A stretch of 64,000 bases of DNA, taken from NCBI GenBank assembly GCA_905221605.1, contig CAJNDS010001136.1:37501-101500 (forward strand). The letters run 5' to 3'. The position numbers were made by a program, and so were the translations under genes. Shown here one piece after another: positions 21,540-32,446 of this stretch (its first letter is position 1; each line of letters begins with the position of its first letter). Under the pieces are notes generated by a model, which did not search any database, was not told the origin of the DNA, and was given only the letters and a program-made list of their open reading frames with translations. Origin of the DNA: Symbiodinium natans (Eukaryota; Sar; Dinophyceae; Suessiales; Symbiodiniaceae).

Positions 21540-24500
21540 TGCCCCCTCAAAGTGCAGTCCTCCAGACTGCATGTAAAGAATCGTGGCAGCAAAGAAAACA
21601 TCATGGTGAGCCTATGACCCGTACGTATTGCAGACCTAACAAGCGTTCAGGCAACTCGCGAACGATTCCAGACATAATTGCAATTTGGCCGTGAGCTCTG
21701 GTCAACTTTATGAATAGGACACATGGTTCAGACGTTTGACACTCTTGCCTATGACTTCGCACAGAACCGCACACGAGGACTTACCACCACCCAAATCAAC
21801 AATCTTGGCCCATGCGATTGGATTAGAGACTAAAGACCATAAACTTGTGTGTCTCAGTAGAGTAGCAATGCCTACTACGCTGAGCAATCCTGAGGAGCAA
21901 AGCCGCCTTGTTGGACGAGTTGGACACCTGGAGCCAGCAGAGAATGATGTTCTACGGCTTCAGGGAAAGGCCACTAACGCAGGGGTTGGCTGCAGCGCCT
22001 TTGCGCGACATGCAACGAATTGACACCATCGCAGCCAGCTTCACCTGTTTGCGCGTGGCGAATTCGCCTCTTAGAAGCGTTTCCAGAGTCGGCACGCCGA
22101 AAGGTCACAAGCTACCCGGAGTTCAACCCTGCACCTCACTGCTGTTGATGGAACAAAGCCTGCGTCATATGGTAACTTCGTTCCTTTGGTGACTCTTCTG
22201 CATGCTTCAAGATTTCTCTCCTCAAGCATTCAGAACCGCACTTCAGTGCGCAGGATCGATCGAAATAGCATGTTCTGGTCATTCCGATGATCTAAGCTGC
22301 CAGCTCCCCCCCCCCCACTCTCCACAAAGGAGCTCATACTCAGAAGGAGAAACGAAACTGGCTGGCAGGATGTTCCTGTGGTGAACCCAGAAGGGTTTAG
22401 AGTTTAGGGTTGGGGTTTAGGGTTTAAGGTTTAGGGTTTCGGGTTTAGGGTTCGGGTAACTCGTGGTTGGGTGGGGGGCAGGTGCACGGCCAAAGGCACA
22501 TTCACGCCTACTTCCGCGCCAAATGCGCACGCAGACGAAGGCACGAAGTGCAATCCATGTTGTTCTTAAGTTTTTTAAGGAATTGAGGCTTTTCAGTTTG
22601 TAGGTTTTTTGAGGTTTTTTTGAGAAATGTTTTTGGGTTTTGAAGGATTTTAGGGTTCTTTGGGGTTTAGGGGCAAATCTTCTGCAAAACCTTCGCAACT
22701 TTCTGCCGACCGGCCGCGGATCCCAGGTTAGGACTCTGGTTCTACATTTTGAATGGGGTCACGCAACAAAGATGGGGCGCTCTGATACCTGTTATGTCAA
22801 TCCCTTCTCGTATTCGAAATCCTACATCTGAAGCACACCACATCCTTGTGCTCTTTTCTCTGGGTCTTGGGTTCGGGAATGTGGAGCTACACGATTCATG
22901 TCGTGGGCGTGTTGCGGGAGGAGGGTCCAAGAAATCGTATGTGATTGGATCGACCGTCAACTTCCCCAACACCCCACGAAGAGTTGCCCAAAGTGCTCTG
23001 AAGCTCCCCACGGCCTTCCCCCTTGGACCCTCATCCTTTCCAGCCCATGTAAGAGATGAAGCTGCACGTGCAACACCAACGCAGCGGCGAAACTCGCTCA
23101 CGCGTGGCGAATTTTCACCTGGTTGATTCAGAGGCGGAGGCTCATAAGCAACCGTACACAAGTTCTAAGCAAGTTTCGAATGGGCTTCGCTGCAGTTACC
23201 CGACAACTAGCCTCCAAGCAGAAACACCGCGCAACCCAGGACCTGCCCTCCAAACTTATTCTTCGCACCTCTTTGGACAGGATCACACCTCAACACTACG
23301 GACAACAAGCAGTGCACATCAAGTTCGACTTGGCATCAGCCTGCCTCTACTCAAGAGAAGGTTGTCGCGAATCCTCTGAACCCCTAAACCATTCCCAAAT
23401 CCTTTGGATATGATCCCAGTGCCTTGCGATACATGGCAGCCGCCCCGCCCGAGTTCGAGGAACTAAAATCGCAAGCTCTTTGGTCCTTGGAGCCAAGATA
23501 TGCTGGGAGGGCATATTCTTCGAAAGCCCAATGGCCAAGAGAGGGCTTGGAGATTCCTCTCTCGTCCCTTTTGTGGAGTCTCCTTCCTTTGTGTGTGCAA
23601 GGCCTGGAACACACTAGGACCAGTTGCGCACCTCAGTCAGACATTGTCAACTTTGCAATCTTGCAACCGAAGCCCGAGGATGCTGCTCCGCGGGTTAAAG
23701 CGCGAGAGATTCTGTTGTAGCGTGGGCCGAAGAAGTTCCAGATGGGTGGGTTCAGTCCGATGCATCTTTCCGAGGAGGACTGGATAGAACTGAGGCCTAA
23801 GGGCCTGGTACGATACCAGTCTTCCCCCCAATCAGACATCCACGAAAAGCAAAAGAAAATTGTCAGGCTCTTCCCAAGACTTGAGAAACCATGGAGACCG
23901 GCAGCAAAGATCAAAGATCCAAATGTCAAACGTAAGATGCTCACAACCGGCTCGTCCAGCCCTGCAGCCTGATTCTGCACCGCTTGCCAGCACCTTGTTC
24001 TCCTCCAAGGCTCCCTTCGCAATCACGGGCACCAATTCACGCAGACAGGCGAACGCGTGTAGATGCACGCACGATGCATGCGGTCGAATCGCTAAAGCGA
24101 TCCAAAAGCGGACCAAAAAAGTGGCCGCGTCCGGAATCGCTTCCCGATCCAAGAATGGACCAAGCAAGTGGCCGCATCCGTACCCCCAAATGGGCCGCGT
24201 CCGTACCCGGTTTGCACGCTTCCCATTTTTGGGTGGGTCGGGTGGGGCAACAGTTTTGCTGCTCACTCAGATGTTTGAGGAGCGAGCGAGAAAACTCAAA
24301 AGTAAACAGCAAGCCACTCTAAAATCTCAAGCAAATTGAGCACACGCAAAACACGGTTCAAAAGGCGAAACCGCACCTATTTCACACACAGATCGGTTGT
24401 GCACGGTTCAAGGGGCGATCTCCCTTCGGGGGAATCATGTGCTGCGGAAAAAGAAGGAAGAAGAGAGTGAGTGAGAGTGACAGAAGAGACAGAGAGAGAA

Positions 24501-25960
24501 AGAGAGAGAGAGAGAGGAGGTGTGGAGCAGGTTTTCGGGAGGCTTCTGGGTTTCGTGGTTTCGTGTTGGGGGTGGTTTGGGGGACTTGCTTGTGGTTAGT
24601 TGAGTGTCAGTCGCGTAAGCCGACCACCAACTTTTGTTTTCTTTCCACTTACCCCGTGGGGAGGCCGCGCCTGGGTTCGAAGGGGGATATGGGGTTGATA
24701 TCAGGGCTCCCCCACCCCAACAGGGGAAGTTCGCCACCGCAAACGCGAGCGCTTGTACTGTCTTCGAGAAGCAGGATCGGAGCGCGCCTCGACGAGGGGT
24801 TTTCCCCCATGCCCCAAAAAAACGAACAAGAGTGAGAGAGAGATGGAGAAAAAAAATGTTTGCCTTCTGGGTATGTGAAGCTCAGCAGAGCGCAGCTCGC
24901 TGGTCGCTAGCGCATGTATCAGCGGCAACAATTGTGTGGGGAGAAAGCACTCCTGCTCGGCTCCCCATCGACTCAACTGCATGGCCTGCGCAACAAGCGT
25001 CGTGGCCTGTGCGAACGCTGAGCTGTGCGGCAAGGGTGATTGGCATGTCCTTAATCGGGACACCGAAAGCAGCCGGTGGGTGGTCGCTGGTCCAGAAAGG
25101 GCGACAAAGGCGTTGCATGCGCGTGTTGGTGGATTGTGCACACGACGGATTTGAACTTTGGGGCGTGTCACATCCCTTATTACAGCGATACTCTTGTCAA
25201 GCCTACTCTGTGGCTTGCTTCCCCTGCTTGGTACCCCCACCCTCATGGGAAGCAGAGCTGTATATTTGAGAAGTTGGCTGTGTCTTGCCAAGTGCCTTGA
25301 AGCAAGTAGCGCCGGATGATGACGATCGAAGGGAATCGTGGCTATTTACAAAAGGGCGTGGAAAAGTCCTTTTCTGGCCCAACTGGCCATTTTGGGCCTC
25401 AGAACTTGGAAAAACAGGGAGGAAACTGGGAACCAGATAGGCACAAACTAGAGACCATCACGATGGGTGATTTCCTCCTGGGTGGATCTCAGGGAAAAAC
25501 GTGCAACAACTCGAACGTGCTTCGGGTTCGGGGCCTCCGTTTGTGTGGCGAATGAAAGCGCCCCTGAATTGGGCTGAGTCCGGTGTAACTGTGTCTTCCT
25601 CTACCACAGATTTGGTGGGAATGACGACAGCGGTAACGCTTTCCTAACACTGTATTCCCTGTTACAGTCCTACAACCCTCCATAGTCTTCTGGACATCCA
25701 AGGGACATCCATCGACCTCTGAGAGCACACTGCTGGGCTTCGCCAGCCAAACCTTTCCTCCGCACATGGTCATGGCAACCGGTAAGCAACTCAGTTGACG
25801 GGTCCTCGGGCCTCTTTCTCTTTCAGAATGAGGGAGCCATCACTTGGATTGAGCAAGTGCTGACAACGCTCAAACCCGACCTTCAACGGAGTGATGTGCT
25901 TGAGTGACTTTGCTCGGAAATGCCATCCATCTACCACAGCACTCACCACATGAGTCAGAC
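21540..25960. other. unique region with low-grade open frames
   Basis: Many overlapping frames (to 211 codons on plus at 24634-25269, 196 on minus at 25291-24701). Somewhat protein-like plus pieces lie at 23742-23972 (SEEDWIELRPKGLVRYQS) and 21908-22020 (LDELDTWSQQRMMFYGFRER). No domain is recognisable. A telomeric patch is at 22390-22460, and a GA-rich microsatellite at 24460-24520. Confidence 0.3.
24095..24215 (+). repeat. imperfect tandem repeat of GTGGCCGCGTCCG-type unit
   Basis: AAGTGGCCGCGTCCGGAATC, AAGTGGCCGCATCCGTACCC and ATGGGCCGCGTCCGTACCCG follow one another at about 40-60 bp spacing. Confidence 0.5.
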
Positions 25961-25971
25961 CTCCCGCCTCA

Positions 25972-27052
25972 TGTAATCCTAAATCTACTGCAGCATTTCC
26001 AAGAATTATTCCTGTAGAACCACCTATAGTAAACATTAATAAAAAGAGATGTGAGAAGAAGACAGAACTAATTCTCAGGTGTAATAATGGTGGATTTCCA
26101 AGATATGCAAAAAGCCAATTAAAGATTTTTGTACCAGTTGGTAAGGATATTAAGATTGTAACGCGTGTAAAATAAGCTCTTGTATCACTTTCTAAACCTA
26201 CAGTATACATATGATGCCCCCAAACAAGACTTCCAAGAAGAGAAATAGATGACATGGCAAAGATCATTGATTGGTTACCAAAGATTGTAATTGTAAAATC
26301 CCAGAAATTATTATGGAAATGATCCCAAATGCAGGAATTATTAAGATGTAAACTTCTGGATGTCCAAAAAACCAAAATAGATGTTGATAGATTTCAGGAT
26401 TTCCTCCAAATATAGGATCAAAGAAAAGTGTATTAGAATGAAGATCACCCAATATTAAAAGAAGTGTACCAGATAAGATTGGTAATGTTAATAAAAGCAT
26501 GAAAGCTGTAATCAAGAAAGCCCAAGGAAATCATGGGATAGTCTTTATTGTCAGATAATAAGATCTCAGTAGAATTGTTGTTCAAAAGTTAAGAGATGTA
26601 GGACATGAAGGTATACCAGAGATTAAAAATCCAAATATAAGATTTCCTGTACTTGAAGGTGATAAAGTCATAAAAGAAGTGGATAATGGTGGAAAAAATG
26701 TTCATCCTGTACCACCTCCAAAATCTGAGATTATAGAAAGGATGGGGAAAAGATATGAAAGTAAAAGAATTAAGATAGAAAAATTATTGGCTCTAGGATA
26801 TACCACTTCTGGAGACCCTTGATAGGTACAAAATAATTTCAAATTCTCCAAACAAGCCAGCGTTACTAAAAAGAAGATCATAAGAAAGCCATGCAATGTA
26901 ATGCTTATATTATAGAAGTTATGGTTTTCTGGAGATAAAATCCTGTTTCCTGATGAATATAGTTCCATTCTTATAAGGACTGACATTACTGTTCTGGAGA
27001 TTCCAAAGATGAATCCAGATAACAAATAAGAAATTCCTCAGCCTTTACGATT
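25972..27052 (-). pseudogene. cox1: nuclear copy of mitochondrial cox1 (numt), broken
   Basis: AT-rich block (neighbours are GC-rich) encoding cytochrome c oxidase subunit 1 on minus. In order: [119 protein letters not shown]. Heme and copper ligand context (HPEVY, HH) is present. Broken by at least three frame changes (two between 26880 and 26815, one near 26300), in-frame TGA at 26702-26704 and elsewhere, and truncation after ...DLGLH(E), where the sequence joins GC-rich nuclear DNA at about 25971; roughly the last third of the protein is missing. The left end starts near residue 10-15. Closest in style to dinoflagellate/apicomplexan cox1. The real product works in the inner mitochondrial membrane; this copy cannot make it. 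Confidence 0.9.
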
Positions 27053-27550
27053 ACTTTTTTAAACTTGTGATAGAAAAGATATTATGTGAAGGAAGCAATA
27101 AACTTTGTTCTCATGAACTCTTTAATGAAGGCATCAACTGTGCGGTTGTTCCTGCGGCATGAAAGTTGGTACAGGTGATACGTTCTCTGCGTTCCTTTGC
27201 AATTGTTATTAAATTGAGATCTCTTCACGGGTGATGCATAGATGAAGCCTGAAGAACATGAGACCCTCACTTTCTGGGCTTCTAGTGTTCTCTCTTCGAA
27301 TACATGTTTACTTTTCTTGATTATTTGTTGCGAAGAGAGAACTTTAAGAAGAGAATAACACTAAATTAATTCGTTCTCTCATTCGTACATTTTAATTTAA
27401 TTTTGCGCGTCACGTGTTCCTCGCAAATTAATAATACAATTTTTGTATTCTCTTCGTGATCATTCTCTATTCTCTTTCTGTCCCGGGCGATTAATAGAAT
27501 ACAATGTGCCCAAAGCTTATATACACTAAAATGAGATTGTACGGGCTACA
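27053..27550. other. AT-rich flank of the numt with perfect hairpin
   Basis: Composition stays AT-rich beyond cox1. GTTCTCTCTTCG (27289-27300) pairs with CGAAGAGAGAAC (27331-27342), a 12-bp perfect stem with a 30-nt loop. No protein-coding match. This may be mitochondrial non-coding DNA or rRNA fragments carried in with cox1; I cannot confirm rRNA by eye. Confidence 0.45.
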
Positions 27551-27569
27551 GGAAATCTCTTTAAAAAGT

Positions 27570-27655
27570 CCGGGTTCAAAACCCCAGGTTTTGAACCCAG
27601 GTTTAAACCCAGGTTCGAACCTGGTTTAAACCCAGGTTCAAACCCATGGACAGAA
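27570..27655. repeat. dense palindromic CCAGGTTYRAACC cluster
   Basis: Overlapping foldbacks of AACCCAGGTTCAAACC-type units, for example GGTTTAAACCCAGGTTCGAA followed by CCTGGTTTAAACC. Related units recur at 27866-27940 (TTTGAACCTAGGTTCCAAA, CAAAACCTGGGTTCAAG). Confidence 0.8.
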
Positions 27656-27879
27656 TGTAAATTAATTCTCTAATTTGCCAATGGGGGGAGGGCTTGCATC
27701 CCAAAACGAACCCCGCCTGAGATTTGATTCATGTGTTCTCGACTTCTCTGATTTCGAATGATAAGGACAACAAGAAACAAGGGAGGGTGGGAGACTTCTC
27801 TCCTCTCTTAACTTCTCTTTTCACATCAAGAATAAATAAAGACAAGAAACAAATACGTTTCTGGGTTGGAACCTGCGTT

Positions 27880-28400
27880 TGAACCTAGGTTCCAAACCCA
27901 CTTTGTTGTTCAAAACCTGGGTTCAAGAACCCGAGTTGGAGAAAGCTGGTTCAACCTGTCTACGACCCGCACCTGGCGTGTCGGATCAGTCCGCGGCCAT
28001 CTCCCAAACGCCGGTTGGGAAGAAACAAGCCCACCATATCCACCATCCACGTGGACTCCAGGCGCCGCTCGGAGTCCGACAGCTGGATCACGTCGCGCTG
28101 GGCACGCTGAATGCTGGGCGGCAGCTGCCTGGACGGGCCCCTAAAAGAAGTTGTGACTGCAAAGAAGCCACCGCTAACGCAGACCCTTATTGCAGACAAC
28201 TTAGCACATGGCCAGCAAGGTGAGACCAAGGAAAACAAGAAACTACCGGCACCGTTCACTCAGAAGCCCGACACCCATAGCAATGCTGCGCCACGTCTGG
28301 TACAGACATTAAGCGAAGGTATGGGTAGGCCGTAAGGCAACGAACCTCCGTCACCTGAACTGCTCAACGCGTCCATGACACAGAGTGCCAGAAGGAGAGT
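27880..28400. other. unique region, possible minus exon
   Basis: Minus frame around 28115-27990 reads SIQRAQRDVIQLSDSERRLE then STWMVDMVGLFLPNRR, which is protein-like. Plus frames are also open. Unrecognised. Confidence 0.25.
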
Positions 28401-28404
28401 CTAT

Positions 28405-29135
28405 AGGCTTCAGGTTCGCGCTTTTACTTCGCCGGGTTCTTAAAACCGGATAGGCTTCAGGTTCGCAATTTTCCTTCCTGCTGCTCCCAAGTCCCGAGAG
28501 ACCACAAGCTTCGAGCGCAACGACTTAACCTCCTGCTGCTTCTCTCTGCTGATCTCCGATCCGGAGAGCCGGGCTTCAGGTTTGCGATTTGTCTGCACTC
28601 TGCCCTCAAAGGTCCCATAGGCCCATAGGCTTCAAGTTCGCAATTTCATTCCCTGCTCCAGGACAACTGCGTAAGCTCAAGGGACCAAGTAAACCAACTC
28701 GAAACTTAAACTTAGCCCCGCAGCGGCAAAAAATTTTCACTGTAGCTAGCAAGGGAAAGCCAAGAAGAGGAGAACTTAAAGGGTGAATCCCAATCCCACA
28801 GTGCCAGACGCAGCCTACGTCACCCTTCCACCAGATAAAGACCAGTAAAGTTAACCACCAACGCCAATCTCTTTCCAACAACCACCCAGTGGAAAGGGAA
28901 CCTTAAGATTCGCACTGTTACTTCAGGCCAAGTCTTAAAACCGATAGGCTTCAGGTTTGCGATTTCTCTCCGCTGCTCTCAAGTTCCGGAAACTACAAGC
29001 TTCAGATGCACAGCAATTTCTCTACACTCTGTCCAAAGATCCCATGGGCCCATTGGCTTCAGATTTGCGATTTCATTCACGGCTGCTCCCAAATCCCAAA
29101 AGCCCATAGCTTCAGATTTGCGATTTCACAGAACA
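28405..29135. repeat. GGCTTCAGRTTYGCRATTT repeat cluster with segmental duplication
   Basis: The motif occurs at about 28407, 28450, 28575, 28628, 28947, 29056 and 29113. A larger block (about 28422-28690, starting near TTCTTAAAACCGGATAGG) is repeated in shorter, diverged form at about 28908-29090 (GTCTTAAAACCGATAGG). No coding frame spans it. Confidence 0.75.
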
Positions 29136-29397
29136 TCGAGCTTCAGGCGATTTTGCTCAAACTGTTATCTTTCTGGCCAAGCATGTTACAATTCCTCCTT
29201 TCACCTCAATGTACTACACTGCCCAACTGCTTAAGTGTAACTCGCACGTCTGTGAAGGCATTTTTGGGGCCTTATATGGAATTCCTAAAGCAGCAATTAG
29301 ACCAATGGCAACAAGTGGCAAGTGTGAAAGTTTTAAGGTTTCCACAACTTTCCTGCTGACAAACCAACCGCGGCAACGTGAGGTTGGAAGTCCTTGC

Positions 29398-29532
29398 AGA
29401 AGAAGGTCCAGTTATTAGCCTCTTAAACTGCTTCCCTCTGCGAAGCAGGCCCAGTTATGAGACCTCTTAAACTGCTCCCTGTACGGGTTTCCGGGAGCAG
29501 TTTGAGAGGTCTAGTACCTGGACCTTCTTCGC
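29398..29532. mobile_element. foldback element with a third internal arm
   Basis: Left arm GAAGAAGGTCCAGTTATTAG then CCTCTTAAACTGC; right arm GCAGTTTGAGAGGTCTAGTA then CCTGGACCTTCTTC, the inverse with a few mismatches. A direct extra copy of the left arm lies between them (about 29447-29480). Confidence 0.75.
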
Positions 29533-29754
29533 GCCGTTTTCGTCCGCGTCTCAAACCCCCCTTTTAAGCCCCCCTTGCAGTTGCCGTTGTGTTTGCAGTT
29601 GCAGTAAAAGTTGCAGAACGAAGCAATGTGGCACGTGTGCTAGAAAATGTTATTGCTTGTGGACGGAGTGCACATTCAGCTGTCGACCCCTTGCTCGGCA
29701 GGATCGTCGTCGTAATAGTAGCAATGGTCGTCTTCGTATAAGTAGCAGCAGAGT

Positions 29755-30725
<971 letters not shown>

Positions 30726-31006
30726 CATTCCCAGTGCTGTGGTTTGTCACAGACAACTCCGCCGTGCGGCAGCTTCTTGAAGGGTTGGTCCAACAACCCA
30801 GTCGGGAATGCACTTGCATATTTCGCTACACTGCGTGAGTTTGAGTTTCATGCCTTCTGCCATCAGCTAACCCAGCTGACGAACCGTCCCGCGGGGAACG
30901 TGCCCTGCCGAAACCATCGCATCAATGCAGATGCAAGGTGCATCGAAGGATTTCTTGAGGGCGTGCTTTCACGTAGTGAGCAGCTCTTGTGACGTGCCCG
31001 CTCTTT

Positions 31007-31605
31007 TTTTCAAACACATGGGGATTGCGTGTAGCCCACGTTGGCCAGCCCCAAGTCCAACACGTGCGCTTGTGATTGAACATTCATATACATTCTTTGT
31101 GTATAATAGATGGAGAACGTGCCTCGTCTATTCGGAATGCCCGGTGTTTCACAAAAGGAATTATGAAAATGCTCCGCACGCGGATAAGTTTTTATTTCTT
31201 TGTAAAGCAAGTTTATTTCATGTGAAATATATTAGGGCATGTTTTTTCTCACTCTGAATTTGTGCATATTTTCTTGCAACAGTTGATCACATCTAATTAT
31301 GTGCATGTATTCGGTGATCTCAAGCAGGAGGTGTGGGTGGGACCCCCGCGTTTTTGTGCAGAGTTTTTGTCCCGCCCTGCCCGCCCTGGATGAATGTGCT
31401 CCACGCGGAACGTTCCGCAATTTAGTGTACATACTTCTCATTGTTGCCCTGGCCCAAAGCCCTGGCCAACGTGGGCTACATGCAATCCCCATGTCTTTGA
31501 AAAAGAGAAAGTGCGCTTGTGATTGAATATTCGTATAGTAGATGGAGAATGTACTTCGTCTATTCTGAATGCCCGGTGCTTTACAAAGGGAAATAATGCA
31601 CTCGT
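31007..31605. repeat. composite inverted and direct repeat pair
   Basis: Inverted pair: TTTCAAACACATGGGGATTG... (31007-31050) and ...CAATCCCCATGTCTTTGAAA (31463-31504). Immediately after each lies a directly repeated block: GCGCTTGTGATTGAACATTC ... CGTCTATTCGGAATGCCCGG (31067-31143) and GCGCTTGTGATTGAATATTC ... GAATGCCCGG (31513-31577). One half of the unit is therefore inverted relative to the other. Confidence 0.75.
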
Positions 31606-31934
31606 TTCTGTGAAACTGGTGATGCTTGATGTGCTTGCCTGCTGGCAAGGAACATGCGGGGTCGTGGCGTGCAGGCATTCATCAAAGCAATGTTGCACGT
31701 CTCCCAAAGCTGCCGTCTCTGCACTATCAAGCCGTGCTTCACTTGGCAATGGCAGCAAGCAGCGGAAAATGCCTCCACCACCCACAGTGCGGTTTATGCA
31801 CATAAACCAAATCCATTCTGGTTGTTATTTGGTTTCCATTGGCTTCTAACTATCTCCAACTCAAGTGGACATATACAATAAGTGCTTGCGTTGCCAGAAG
31901 GCTTGCATACATCGTAAGTGTTACATCTTTTCAG

Positions 31935-32193
31935 TGCCGAGATGGCTGTGAAAAGCAGCATGGAAAGCCCTGGGAAAAGAACGTCATGGTGCTTGACGGA
32001 CGGCTTTTGAAGTTTAACTATGATATGGCGACCATGAAGTATTCAGAGTACTTCAATACTGAATTTATGATTGCGGATGTCAATTTCGGTCGTTGTCAAC
32101 ACGGCGCAAGCTGCGCCCCTTCAACTCTGTGGAACTTTGAAGGACTGCTTCCTGTTTGTTCAGCGCGCTCTACACGCTCCACGCAAAGAACGT
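31935..32193 (+). CDS. coding-like segment upstream of the MOCS3 gene
   Basis: Open plus frame with protein-like content: KNVMVLDGRLLKFNYDMATM then KYSEYFNTEFMIADVNFGR. It could be an upstream exon of the gene starting near 32374, or unrelated. The usual N-terminus of MOCS3/UBA4 (often coiled-coil) is not conserved enough to decide. Confidence 0.25.
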
Positions 32194-32373
32194 GATGACA
32201 AGCTTTGGGCAGGTTGCAACGTGGCCTAGAGTGGAAGTGTCAGCAGCGTAAACTACTGGTTGGCCTTGAGATGGTGTGCCAAGAGCATTCATTGATTTGG
32301 CATGTGGTTCTGTGGAATGCTGTGGGCTGAGCTTTTGCCTGACAACCAAAATTGAGGCGGCCTCGCACGTCGA

Positions 32374-32446
32374 GAGGTGGAGCAGTACGGTCGTCAACTT
32401 GTATTGCCGAAGTTGGGGCCTGCGGGTCAGCAAGAGATCTCTCAAG
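32374..32446 (+). CDS. MOCS3: MOCS3 exon: RQLVLP segment
   Basis: Earliest exon recognised. Reads EVEQYGRQLVLPKLGPAGQQ then EISQ, the standard opening of E1-like MoeB/ThiF proteins. It ends CTCAAG|GACCAT, a GA donor; phase 1 is kept into the next exon. The acceptor is probably at GTCGAG|AG just upstream. Confidence 0.85.

Noticed and set aside
22742-23161. 139-codon minus ORF, with a 125-codon plus ORF opposite
   Set aside because: Both strands are equally open in a GC-rich stretch; no family evidence to choose either.
27100-27280. Mitochondrial rRNA fragments beside the numt
   Set aside because: AT-rich and suggestive, but I could not match any segment to a conserved rRNA block with confidence.
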